A stretch of DNA of 64,000 bases, taken from NCBI GenBank assembly GCA_028045305.1, contig JAOFTV010000002.1, forward strand, positions 173,431 through 237,430. The letters run 5' to 3'. Position numbers and translations under genes: made by a program. Source of the DNA: Opitutales bacterium (lineage in GTDB: Bacteria; Verrucomicrobiota; Verrucomicrobiia; Opitutales; Seribacteraceae). The first letter of the stretch is position 1. Every line of letters begins with the position of its first letter. Under the pieces are notes generated by a model that saw nothing but the letters and a program-made list of their open reading frames with translations, had not been told where the DNA came from and ran no database searches. Positions 36,538 through 45,493 of the stretch are shown piece by piece.

Positions 36538-37107
36538 TTATTTTTTCGATTTCTTTTTCTTCTGAGCTTTAGTATTCGGACCGACGATTTCAACAAAGTT
36601 ACCATCCGGATCCTTGAGCATTAACAAACACAAGTCCTGAGGGAAACCCTTGGGTAGAATCTGCGGACTCTTGGCATAAGCCTCATGACCATGCTTCTTG
36701 GCATTGGCCATCACAAGATCCACATCCTCCACAAATATGGTGAGGTAAGAAAACCCGGCGACGGTATGGATGTATGGTTGCTCGATGGTGCGGGCAGGCT
36801 TTTTTGAATCCACCTGCATCACTTTCAACTTGGTCGCTGACTCCTCATCTCCCAGTACCAAGACATGGACATTGAGGCTGGACCCATCAGTCAATCCGAC
36901 CGCTTTGGGAAACTTGCCCTTCACTTCAAACCCGGGCACTTCCTTAAACCCGATCACATCTTTATAAAAGGCGAGCGACTTTTTGGCATCGATCACTACG
37001 ACACCTAAATCAATCGTTTGGCGCGAGAAATTAGACTTTGCCCAGACCGAGGAACAGGCAAGTAGTATGAATGAGGATAGGAGAACCTTATATATTTGTA
37101 TAGCCAT
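36538..37107 (-). CDS. Exported VOC (glyoxalase-fold) protein
   Basis: 189 residues from the ATG at 37107; a TTG 27 bases upstream would extend the signal peptide. After the signal (MAIQIYKVLLSSFILLACSS) a single VOC module of paired beta-alpha-beta-beta-beta units is visible: IDLGVVVIDAKKSLAFYKDV, and later YLTIFVEDVDLVMANAKKHG and LLMLKDPDGNFVEIVGPN. The first metal-ligand position, normally His, is Leu in IDLGVVV, while the final Glu in FVEIVG remains; metal binding is therefore doubtful. The C-terminus is lysine-rich. Export of a VOC protein is uncommon. Function unknown. Confidence 0.8.
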   Translation of the reverse strand: MAIQIYKVLLSSFILLACSSVWAKSNFSRQTIDLGVVVIDAKKSLAFYKDVIGFKEVPGFEVKGKFPKAVGLTDGSSLNVHVLVLGDEESATKLKVMQVDSKKPARTIEQPYIHTVAGFSYLTIFVEDVDLVMANAKKHGHEAYAKSPQILPKGFPQDLCLLMLKDPDGNFVEIVGPNTKAQKKKKSKK

Positions 37108-37353
37108 GAGTTGAGAGTGAAGCTCTCTTTCCAATCAATCAATGGCGAAGTGTATACAATCCTTTCCTTTCCTAAAACAGCTCCCCCTTTTGCTATGCAA
37201 CCAAACCAAATGCCCACGCTCATTTGACGCAATCCAACAGAATTTTTTCGCAATACTTGGCAGTATAGGATTGTCCATTCGCTCAATCATACTTGGGATA
37301 CTTAGAGAACCGATACGAGGGGTCACGCACCTTCCTTTTCTTTTTTCTTTATT

Positions 37354-40300
37354 ATGACCTTCAAGCCAACCCTTTTCATTTTTCTTGGACTTACCGCTCT
37401 TGGCAGTCACTCCTTTTCTGCGGACACCAAGAATGCGCCCCCTGCAGAGGAAAGCCCTGCCCTCCTCTTTTACGGAAACTCCATGATCGAACGACTTCTC
37501 GAACATGGGGGCATGGAAGCACGCCTGCAAATTGCCACATCTGGGAAGGACCTAAAAATTAGGAGCCTAGCATGGACCGGAGATGAAGTGGGGAACCGCC
37601 TGCGACTAGAAGGCTACCCCAAGCACATGAAAAACCTTATCAGGCAGTGGCCCTCCAATGTGCTCGTTCTTGGGTACGGCATGAACGAGGCATTCCATGG
37701 ATCCGAGGGACTACCTCAATTTAAACGAGATTACCAAAGCCACATTCAACAACTCGCAAAAGCTCACCCGAGGGCAAAGTTTGTGCTATTGTCCCCCACT
37801 GCTGCCCAGCACCCCGTTTCCGACCTCAATGAGAACCTGAAACTTTACCGTAATGCCATCTACGAACTGGCCCGTAAGAACCAGGCACTATTTATCGATC
37901 TCTTCTCCCCCACCCTCAATTCAAACAGTCGGATAACTGTAAACGGCATTCATTTAAACGAGTTGGGAAACAAACAAATTGGCTCCATCATTGCCCAGGA
38001 ACTGCTTGGGTATATGGGTGTAAAAAACACAAAGCCGGCTTCCGAAAATCACATCCAAGAAGTTCGCCAGGCTGCCTCGGCCAAACATAGCCGGGTTGCC
38101 GAAGTGGTACGCCCGAAGAACGCGGTAGTCTATTTTGGGGTTCGGGCAAGGCCTTATGAATATGCCGGGGAAATTCCTAGGTATCATAAGATGATCGAAC
38201 TTACAGAAGCTGTAATCTACCTCCTTGCCGCTGATCCAAAGTTAAAATTCGCCAACCTAAAAAAGCCTTCCCTGGATCCCATGCCTCCCGGCAAAGGGCA
38301 CGATGATGGTAAACGTACAGGTATCATTAAACCGCCTACGGATGCCATGGCTGAATTTACCGTGGCCGATGGTTATGCCGTTAATCTTTTTGCTTCCGAG
38401 GAGCAATTCCCAGAACTGCGTAACCCCGTACAAATGGCTTTTGATGCAAGGGGTAGGTTATGGGTGGTCACCATGCCTTCCTTTCCCCACACGGTCCCCG
38501 GTCTGACCCCGGAAGATAAATTGATCATCCTCGAAGACACTAATCGCGATGGCAAAGCCGATAAGTGTACAACTTTTGCGGAAAACCTCGATGCACTGGA
38601 CGGGATCGCCTTTCACCATCAGGGAGTGATTGTATCGGAACAACCACGCCTGCTGTTAATGCGGGATGAAGACGGGGACGACCGTGCGGACTGGCAGCGC
38701 GAACTCCTCCGCGGGATCGATGTAACCGACTCCCACCACGGCGGGATGATTGCAACCGATCCACATGGGGATATTTTATTTTGTGACGGAGTCTTTCACC
38801 GTTCCCAACTGGAAACCCCTTTTGGAGTCCACCGGGGTATTGACTCAACCACTTATCGCCTGGATCCCACTACAGGAAGAATCAATACTGAATGGCAGCA
38901 CACAACACCCAACCCCTGGAATATCACCTTCGACCGATGGGGAAATACTTTTCAAATGTATGGCGATGGAGATGTCTATGATGGCACTTCGTTGATTTGG
39001 ACTCCGCTCGGTGGATACATGCCCTATGCCTATGCTCGAATAACTAGCTATGGCAAAGGTTGCGGAACCTCATCTATTTCTAGCGCAAACTTCCCAGACG
39101 AATATCAAAATGGCCTCGCCTCTGCCTCTTTACTTGGTCGATATGCGGTTAATCTGACTATTCTTAACACTGACCGTGGCATGTTTAAGCAGAAGAGTTA
39201 CCAAACCATTTTGAGCTCTCCCAACGCTGCCTTTCGACCAGCTGATCTCGAATTCGGAATGGATGGTGCCCTTTATGTTTCTGATTTTTCCAGTCCGATC
39301 ATTGGACATGCCCAGCATCCAATGAGAGACCCCCACTGGGATCACGACTATGGACGGATTTGGAGGGTAGTACACACCGGCAAGCCCATTGTCAAAGAAT
39401 GGCCAATCATTGAAGGGGAAAAACCAGCCCAGCTATGTAAGCTCTTGGTACACCCGCAAAATCTTATCCGCCACCATGCTCGAATTGAACTAAGAAAACA
39501 TGGCAAGAAGGCCATTTCAGCAGTCAATCAATGGATCAAAGCATTTGATTCCAAAGCGGATAATTTCGAACTGGCCGTGCTCGAAAGCATTTTTGTATGC
39601 GAGGGGCTGGGGCAGGCGCGTCCCGACTTGATTGTACAACTAGCTAAATCTAAGTCCTACCTTTTTCGCGGAGCAGCAGTTCGCACCCTACGCTTACAGG
39701 CAGACCGAATTAGTAACACAAAAGAGATGCTCACTACCTTTGCCAAAGATGCACACCCACGCGTGCTCATGGAAGTAATTAATGCGGTGGCTCACTTGCG
39801 CCCGCACATGCCTGAAGTTGAGAGTTCTATAACGGGCATCAATACAAAAAATCCAGATGTAAAAAACTCGCTTGCCTATCTGGATTTAGGTACGGAACCG
39901 TTGAAGGGCAGTAGTGTGCCAGTACTGGAGGTTTCTAAAAGCTCACAACTAACTCAATGGATTGGATACGAGGATAAAAACAAAACCAATCCAGTTGAAT
40001 ATCAGATTGGTAAATCAAAGTTACCCGGCACTGGATTCTTTCGTTCCTTTATTTATTCAGATAAGGCCCAATCCGCTACCATCGGGGTCAACCACAAGAA
40101 CTTGGAAGTATACCTGAATGGCATATTAAAATTTAGCCAGAACTCACTTTGGAGTGGAGATCAGCAAATCAATGTGGAATTACGCAGCGGTTTAAATGTC
40201 TTTGAGTTCGTTTTCCTCAAAGGTAGGAGGGCAGCTAGGTTCATGCCTGCTGTCTATGTCTATGACCCCTTGGGCAACCCTTTGCCTGATGCACAATATT

Positions 40301-40743
40301 TAACAAACCTAGATCAATTAAGAAAAGCCGATAAAGAACACCAACAGGAAATGGCCAAGGCAGGTAACATCCTCCGGGTTCAGGCGGCTCCCGAACTTCA
40401 GTTTGCTCCCAAAAGATTGCAAGTTCAGGCAGGCACCAAAGTAACACTTATTTTTTCTAATCCGGATGTCATGCTCCACAACTGGCTTTTGGGCACACCA
40501 GGTAGTGCCCAGGAAATTGGCGAACTTGCGGATAAAATGGCCTCCACCGCGGATGGCTTTCAAAAGGGCTACATTCCCGAAAGTGACAAAATTCTGGTAT
40601 CATCCAAGCTGTTATCTCCCAATGAATCACAAGAAATCGAATTTGAGGCACCGGATCAGCCAGGTGACTATCCCTACCTCTGCACCTTCCCCGGGCACTG
40701 GCGAATGATGCAGGGGATTCTTACGGTGAAAGCGGCTCCGTGA
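37354..40743 (+). CDS. Secreted SGNH-like / beta-propeller dehydrogenase / HEAT / cupredoxin protein
   Basis: 1129 residues. Signal peptide to about 23; SGNH-like domain about 28-225; linker; PVC-type dehydrogenase propeller about 335-690 (NPVQMAFDARGRLWVVTMPS, DTNRDGKADK, DEDGDDRADW); HEAT-like helices about 690-850; a sugar-binding-like sandwich about 890-975; type-1 copper domain about 1005-1127 with ligands His (MLHN), Cys and His (CTFPGHW) and Met (MMQG). The SGNH block is GNSM with NGIHLN, so Ser is kept but both conserved Asp positions are Asn. Same plan as the giant at 3246-7745 without its ThuA and discoidin domains. It overlaps the DUF1080 gene by 4 nt (GTGA). Likely an extracytoplasmic sugar oxidase with copper as electron carrier (inference). 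Confidence 0.86.
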   Translation: MTFKPTLFIFLGLTALGSHSFSADTKNAPPAEESPALLFYGNSMIERLLEHGGMEARLQIATSGKDLKIRSLAWTGDEVGNRLRLEGYPKHMKNLIRQWPSNVLVLGYGMNEAFHGSEGLPQFKRDYQSHIQQLAKAHPRAKFVLLSPTAAQHPVSDLNENLKLYRNAIYELARKNQALFIDLFSPTLNSNSRITVNGIHLNELGNKQIGSIIAQELLGYMGVKNTKPASENHIQEVRQAASAKHSRVAEVVRPKNAVVYFGVRARPYEYAGEIPRYHKMIELTEAVIYLLAADPKLKFANLKKPSLDPMPPGKGHDDGKRTGIIKPPTDAMAEFTVADGYAVNLFASEEQFPELRNPVQMAFDARGRLWVVTMPSFPHTVPGLTPEDKLIILEDTNRDGKADKCTTFAENLDALDGIAFHHQGVIVSEQPRLLLMRDEDGDDRADWQRELLRGIDVTDSHHGGMIATDPHGDILFCDGVFHRSQLETPFGVHRGIDSTTYRLDPTTGRINTEWQHTTPNPWNITFDRWGNTFQMYGDGDVYDGTSLIWTPLGGYMPYAYARITSYGKGCGTSSISSANFPDEYQNGLASASLLGRYAVNLTILNTDRGMFKQKSYQTILSSPNAAFRPADLEFGMDGALYVSDFSSPIIGHAQHPMRDPHWDHDYGRIWRVVHTGKPIVKEWPIIEGEKPAQLCKLLVHPQNLIRHHARIELRKHGKKAISAVNQWIKAFDSKADNFELAVLESIFVCEGLGQARPDLIVQLAKSKSYLFRGAAVRTLRLQADRISNTKEMLTTFAKDAHPRVLMEVINAVAHLRPHMPEVESSITGINTKNPDVKNSLAYLDLGTEPLKGSSVPVLEVSKSSQLTQWIGYEDKNKTNPVEYQIGKSKLPGTGFFRSFIYSDKAQSATIGVNHKNLEVYLNGILKFSQNSLWSGDQQINVELRSGLNVFEFVFLKGRRAARFMPAVYVYDPLGNPLPDAQYLTNLDQLRKADKEHQQEMAKAGNILRVQAAPELQFAPKRLQVQAGTKVTLIFSNPDVMLHNWLLGTPGSAQEIGELADKMASTADGFQKGYIPESDKILVSSKLLSPNESQEIEFEAPDQPGDYPYLCTFPGHWRMMQGILTVKAAP

Positions 40744-41351
40744 AATATCACCTCTGTTTATTCTTTGTGACTGCCTGTTTTTGCTTTGGTGAAACCAAGT
40801 GCGAGTTCATCTCCTTATTTGACGGCAAAACCCTCAAAGGCTGGAGGGCATCTCCGGGCGGAAAGTGGGAAGTAAAAGATGGAGTATTATTAGGAACTAG
40901 CCAGAAAGTGGACAAACGGCATGGCATCCTGTTTTCCGAGAAAGAATATTCCGATTTCATTCTTTGGGCAAAGTTCCGAATATTACAGGGAAACAGTGGA
41001 TTTTACTTCCGTGCCGAGAACCGTAATACCCCAATCAGAGCCTATGGATTTCAGGCGGAAATCGACCGCACTCAGAATACTGGTGGTTTGTATGAAACAG
41101 GTGGACGGGCATGGGTTGCCAGGCCTGATCAGCAAGTAATTAAGGAACGAAAATATCTACCAGGAGAATGGTCAGATCTGGAAATTCATGCAGGCGGCAA
41201 AAATGTATCCGTTCTTATAAATGGTATTCTGAGCACAGAATTAAAAAAAGACCCTGGTCGGACCAAGGGTTTTTTTGGCCTGCAACTCCACGGTGGGCAG
41301 GATATGCATGTGGAGTACAAAGACATCCGTCTGAAAAATTTGGACAGATAA
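40740..41351 (+). CDS. DUF1080 (3-keto-disaccharide hydrolase-like) secreted protein
   Basis: 203 residues, starting at a GTG that overlaps the previous stop (GTGA). Signal peptide to about residue 17. FISLFDGKTLKGWRASPGGK and WEVKDGVLLGTSQK, then NSGFYFRAENRN and YGFQAEIDRTQNTGGLYETG, are the DUF1080 signature. The compact length is normal. Coupling to the beta-propeller/cupredoxin dehydrogenase fits the idea that the dehydrogenase makes 3-keto sugars and the DUF1080 protein cleaves them; this is inference from family knowledge and gene order. Confidence 0.9.
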   Translation: MKYHLCLFFVTACFCFGETKCEFISLFDGKTLKGWRASPGGKWEVKDGVLLGTSQKVDKRHGILFSEKEYSDFILWAKFRILQGNSGFYFRAENRNTPIRAYGFQAEIDRTQNTGGLYETGGRAWVARPDQQVIKERKYLPGEWSDLEIHAGGKNVSVLINGILSTELKKDPGRTKGFFGLQLHGGQDMHVEYKDIRLKNLDR

Positions 41352-41476
41352 AAAATCTTTCAAAAAATTTAATCCGCATTCCGGCAAAATAAACTCGTGC
41401 TTCCATAGATAAGCTATCGGCAAGTCAGTCTTTTCGATTGCCTGAAGATTTCTCTTTAGGTCTGATCTAATCCTTC

Positions 41477-44125
41477 ATGCAGATCATACTCGCTCTATTA
41501 CTTGTACCTCTATTTATTTACGCTCAGGACCTCCCGCCGGGCCAAATGCTCTTACCGGAAGAGGCCTTGCCTGAATACGAGGCCAAAATCGATCACGCCA
41601 GACTGATTCGAGATACATCCAAAAGCGTATTAAAACTGGGTAAGTCCGTCTACCAACAAAACTGTGCGAGTTGCCACGGCACCCCGAACACCCCGGGTTC
41701 TGTGCCCAATGCCTTGGGTTTTTGGGACGGGAAATTTCAGCACGGAAAAGATCCATATACCATGTACCTCACCCTGACTCGTGGATGGCGGATGATGGCC
41801 CCGCAAGCCATGCTCAAGCCCCGGGAAAAATACGCAGTGATCCACTACATTCAGGAGACATACTTAAAAAAACAAAACCCTGCGGAATACTTTAAGGTGA
41901 ACCAGGAATACTTAAGCCAACTTCCCAAAGGACGAGATCTCGGACCCGCTCCGGAGAAAAGAAAACTCTGGGAGGAAATGGACTACGGAAATTTTTTAAT
42001 GGGTACCTTTGAGATTGCTGACACCCAGGAACAAAAAGTCAGAAACTACGGGGTTGGAGCGACAAACAACCTCGCCTACAAGGGAATTGCCCAGCGCCTC
42101 GACCCCGGCCCAGGTGGCATTGCCAAGGGCCATACCTGGTCAGCCTTCGAACACGACACCTTGCGGATAGCCGGAGTCTGGAGAGGAAATGGATTTATTG
42201 ACTGGCGGGGAATCAACTTTGACGGGCAACATGCGATCCGTCCGCGTACCATTGGCGAACCCTTCCTCGAATGTGCCGACGGCCCAGGTTGGGCCAATCC
42301 GGAAACCGGTAAATTTGAAGACCTTCGCTTTCAGGCATCCGACGGAAATTATTACGGTCCCCTGCCCAAAAGTTGGTGCCAATACCATGGGCTATTTAAG
42401 TTTAACAATCAGGCGGTGCTTTATTATCAAGTCGGGGAGGTGAGAGTTAGTGAGATGCATGCTTTATCGGATGCCGGAACCTTTATTCGCCACTTGAATA
42501 TTGGGAAAAGCGAGAAGGCACTTGTGTTTCGCACCCCGGGTAAATCCATCCGTGCAAATGTAAAAATTCTCACTGAGCAAGGAAGACCTGGGGAACAAGT
42601 GATTCGCTTATTGCCGGAACAAACTCCTCTCCAATTAGTTCTGCTTGCTGATGGAACTGAGAGCGAACCCATCCCCGCGAAGCTTAAATTTTATAATATT
42701 CTCAAAGATAAACTAAGTCACAGCCCTGCCCATGGTGGTATAGTTACGCAATGGCCCGACATTTTGAAGATCCCCATTGTAAGGGGAAAACAGGATGGGG
42801 CTTTCCAGTCTGACGAGTTCACCCTACCGGTTGACAATCTATGGAACGCACGACTGCGGGCTAGCGGACTGGACTTCTCTCCCGATGGTAAAAGTGCATA
42901 CCTTTGTTTTTGGGACGGCGATGTCTGGAAAGTGGATGGCATAGCCGATGAATCCCGCAACTCGGTGGAGTGGAAAAGAATTGCTGCCGGATTATTTCAA
43001 CCATTGGGCATCAAAATCAGGAATGGAGAAGTCTTTGTTTCCTGCCGGGATCAAATTGTTCGCCTGGTTGATTTAAACGGGGATGAAGAAACTGATTTTT
43101 ACGAAGCATTTAATTCGGACCATCAGGTAACCGAGCATTTCCATGAATTTGCGATGGGGCTGCAGACAGATGAACAGGGTAATTTCTATTACGCCAAGAG
43201 TGCGAGGCATGCCCGCCCTCAGCTTATCCCTCATCATGGCACTCTGATCAAGGTAACGGCTGATGGCAAAAGCAGTGAAGTACTCGCCCATGGCTTTCGG
43301 GCTGCTAACGGAGTATGCCGCAACCCGGACGGCACCTTTTTCGTAACCGATCAGGAAGGCCACTGGAATCCACAAAACCGGATCAACCATGTGATTCCCG
43401 GGAAAGGAAAGTTTTACGGAAATATGTACGGGTATGGAGCTCCGAATGACTCCTCGGACTCAGCCATGGAACAGCCCCTCTGCTGGGCTCACAAAAAATT
43501 TGACCGTTCCCCGGCCGAACTCCTTTGGGTGGATAGCCCAAAATGGGGGGCCCTTCAGGGTAAACTGATCCACCTTTCCTACGGACAAGGCCGGGTGGAG
43601 GTGGTTCCTCATGAGAATCTCAACGGACAATTACAGGGAGGGATGGTCCGTCTACCTATCGCCGATTTCCCCACCGGAATCATGCGTGGTCGTTTTCACC
43701 CCCAAAATAACCATCTCTACCTGTGCGGGATGTCAGCCTGGGCGTCCTCGCAACCTCTTCCCGGCGGGTTCTATCGATTGCGGGCAACGGGTGAGCCCAT
43801 GCACATGCCTGTATCTATGCGGGCTTTGAAAAAAGCAGTGGAAATTACTTTTTCAGATCCAATTTCCAGTAACAACAATCCTCAAGCAAAAGTAAGCACA
43901 TGGGCTCTCAAAAGAACAAAAAACTATGGCTCACCTAAGTTTGATGAAAAAGAGCTCTCAGTCTCGAACACCTCCCTATCTGAAGATGGTAAGATACTGA
44001 GAATTGAAATCCCGGATATCGCTCCCTGTTGGCAAATGTCCATCCGCTATGAATTCCTCGGAGAAAACGGTAAAAAAATTGCCGGTGAAATACAAAATAC
44101 CATTCATTCGTTAGGAGACTCCTAA
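41477..44125 (+). CDS. Cytochrome c / DUF6797 / beta-propeller protein, exported
   Basis: 882 residues. Signal peptide to about 16; cytochrome c domain about 50-135 with CASCHGTPNTPGSVPNALGF (haem motif 63-67) and likely axial Met in WRMMAPQAM; a DUF6797-type region about 155-400 (DYGNFLMGTFEIADTQEQ, IDWRGINFDGQHAIRPRT); and a propeller about 440-790 (RASGLDFSPDGKSAYLCFWD, RAANGVCRNPDGTFFVTDQ). The C-terminal 90 residues form a beta-rich tail. Common in PVC genomes next to SGNH and DUF1080 genes, as here. Likely a periplasmic redox protein acting on carbohydrate; no reaction is established. The SGNH gene follows after 3 bases. Confidence 0.85.
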   Translation: MQIILALLLVPLFIYAQDLPPGQMLLPEEALPEYEAKIDHARLIRDTSKSVLKLGKSVYQQNCASCHGTPNTPGSVPNALGFWDGKFQHGKDPYTMYLTLTRGWRMMAPQAMLKPREKYAVIHYIQETYLKKQNPAEYFKVNQEYLSQLPKGRDLGPAPEKRKLWEEMDYGNFLMGTFEIADTQEQKVRNYGVGATNNLAYKGIAQRLDPGPGGIAKGHTWSAFEHDTLRIAGVWRGNGFIDWRGINFDGQHAIRPRTIGEPFLECADGPGWANPETGKFEDLRFQASDGNYYGPLPKSWCQYHGLFKFNNQAVLYYQVGEVRVSEMHALSDAGTFIRHLNIGKSEKALVFRTPGKSIRANVKILTEQGRPGEQVIRLLPEQTPLQLVLLADGTESEPIPAKLKFYNILKDKLSHSPAHGGIVTQWPDILKIPIVRGKQDGAFQSDEFTLPVDNLWNARLRASGLDFSPDGKSAYLCFWDGDVWKVDGIADESRNSVEWKRIAAGLFQPLGIKIRNGEVFVSCRDQIVRLVDLNGDEETDFYEAFNSDHQVTEHFHEFAMGLQTDEQGNFYYAKSARHARPQLIPHHGTLIKVTADGKSSEVLAHGFRAANGVCRNPDGTFFVTDQEGHWNPQNRINHVIPGKGKFYGNMYGYGAPNDSSDSAMEQPLCWAHKKFDRSPAELLWVDSPKWGALQGKLIHLSYGQGRVEVVPHENLNGQLQGGMVRLPIADFPTGIMRGRFHPQNNHLYLCGMSAWASSQPLPGGFYRLRATGEPMHMPVSMRALKKAVEITFSDPISSNNNPQAKVSTWALKRTKNYGSPKFDEKELSVSNTSLSEDGKILRIEIPDIAPCWQMSIRYEFLGENGKKIAGEIQNTIHSLGDS

Positions 44126-44128
44126 TTA

Positions 44129-45187
44129 ATGAAGGTTTTTTTCTGCATCACCATTCTTTTGAACTGTTTGGCAGTTGCGGATACCGGAGCTAACCACACT
44201 TCCTTGTGGCTGTCGAAGAAGATGGTGGATGAGCCCGTTCTTTTTATTGGAGATGAAGGCAACCGCAGTGGTCGCCTCATCTTCACCCCAGCCTCCATGC
44301 CTGTCCTAACCCGGGCTGGAGACTCTTTTGTTTACGAAGCGGGGAAAGATTACACATGGGAAAAAGGCAGTCGTACAATCAGACTGACGGATCATTCCAG
44401 AATTCCATCCAAGACAGCTCAGGAGATGAGGCCTGGACCAGGCAAGCCAAGAAGCCTGGGTGGTGTCTTGCGCGGTGAAGGCAGGTTTTTTCATGACCTG
44501 CAAACCCTGGTCAGTTATTCTCACAATCAATCGTGGCCTGATTTGGTACAACCGGGTTCAGCCACCCTGCCCCGCTCTCTGGAAAAATTAAATTCTTCTC
44601 AATCCTTCAAGGTGGTGACCCTGGGAGATAGTATCACCGAGGGGTACAACGCTTCCGGGTTTGCCAAGACCCAGGCACCTCGTAACCAACCGTCATATGC
44701 AGAAGGGTTTGCCCGCTTGCTCGACGAAACCTTCCCTGCACAAGTGACCTTGAGCAATCTCGGAGTGGCGGGCCGTACCGCCGTTTGGGGGTTGAAACAA
44801 CTGGACCGGGTGATCGCAGAAAAACCTGACCTGGTCATTATTGCTTTTGGGATGAACGACCCTGTTTCATTCGAACAATTTCAAAGAACAAACCTCGAAA
44901 TCCTCACCCATTTGCAAAAAGAAATCCCTCAAACGGATATGATCTTTGTTTCGGGCATGAACAATAATCCTGACTGGAGAGACCCCACCAAAATCCCCGG
45001 CTTTCGTGAAGCTTTGAAAGACATCATTCGGCCCAATGTCATCCTTGCCGATATCACCACGCCATGGGAAAAATTATTAACCCGTAAAAATTTTTCTGAT
45101 CTCAGCGGAAATAATGTGAATCACCCCAATGATTTTGGGCATCGATTGTATTCCGAAATACTTTTTTCACTTTTTATTTCGCCCTAA
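44129..45187 (+). CDS. SGNH/GDSL hydrolase, exported
   Basis: 352 residues with a signal peptide to about 17. Residues 20-155 form a beta-rich N-terminal part. The hydrolase domain has Ser168 in VTLGDSITEGYN, Gly in NLGVAGRTAVWG, Asn in IAFGMNDP and His332 in NVNHPNDFGHRLYSE. The residue three before the His is Asn where classic enzymes have Asp, a substitution that is common in this subgroup. It probably removes acetyl or other acyl groups from polysaccharides. It starts 3 bases after the cytochrome/DUF6797 gene and is the last gene before the duplicated intergenic element. Confidence 0.88.
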   Translation: MKVFFCITILLNCLAVADTGANHTSLWLSKKMVDEPVLFIGDEGNRSGRLIFTPASMPVLTRAGDSFVYEAGKDYTWEKGSRTIRLTDHSRIPSKTAQEMRPGPGKPRSLGGVLRGEGRFFHDLQTLVSYSHNQSWPDLVQPGSATLPRSLEKLNSSQSFKVVTLGDSITEGYNASGFAKTQAPRNQPSYAEGFARLLDETFPAQVTLSNLGVAGRTAVWGLKQLDRVIAEKPDLVIIAFGMNDPVSFEQFQRTNLEILTHLQKEIPQTDMIFVSGMNNNPDWRDPTKIPGFREALKDIIRPNVILADITTPWEKLLTRKNFSDLSGNNVNHPNDFGHRLYSEILFSLFISP

Positions 45188-45243
45188 AACCAAGATAAAT
45201 ATTGGGCTTTACGATGCTTTTGTAAAAAAGATGAAAAATATTT

Positions 45244-45376
45244 TCATTTTTTTTGAACACTTTTCAAGTTAGGGGCGTCTTACCTTATGACTTTCGTCAG
45301 TTTGTTTTAGTTTAAGTTTGTGTTTCAAAAGCCCAAGAACACCGCAGAGATGCGGTGTTTTTGTTTGGTCTAATTT
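45244..45376 (+). repeat. Duplicated intergenic element, copy 1 (possible small RNA)
   Basis: One of two copies in this window; the other is at 46391-46517. Bases 45276-45313 match 46422-46459 at 36 of 38 positions. This block contains the palindrome TGAC-TTTC-GTCA at 45288-45299. After a variable spacer comes a conserved hairpin and T-tract (45334-45376). Two base pairs of the hairpin differ between the copies in a compensatory way, which indicates a conserved RNA structure. It lies in the 306-base gap between the SGNH and lyase-like genes; the rest of the gap (45188-45243 and 45377-45493) shows nothing recognisable. Orientation is set by the hairpin and T-tract. Confidence 0.75.
45338..45366 (+). 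terminator. Rho-independent terminator in element copy 1
   Basis: AACACCGCA pairs with TGCGGTGTT in a perfect 9-bp stem closed by a GAGA (GNRA) tetraloop, followed by TTTTGTTT. It ends either a small RNA from this element or the transcript of the upstream SGNH operon. Confidence 0.85.
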
Positions 45377-45493
45377 TCTGCATACACACTGGTAGATTGA
45401 TAAACATTATTGCAAAAACCTGTACTGAAGTTCTCACCGGAAATGCCATTCAGGGTCGTAAAATCTGAAGAATTACTGATAAATAAATAACTC

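Noticed and set aside
45244..45376. Riboswitch for the lyase-like gene
   Set aside because: The terminator lies 128 bases before the gene and the second copy lies after the gene and before an unrelated one; no alternative antiterminator pairing was seen.
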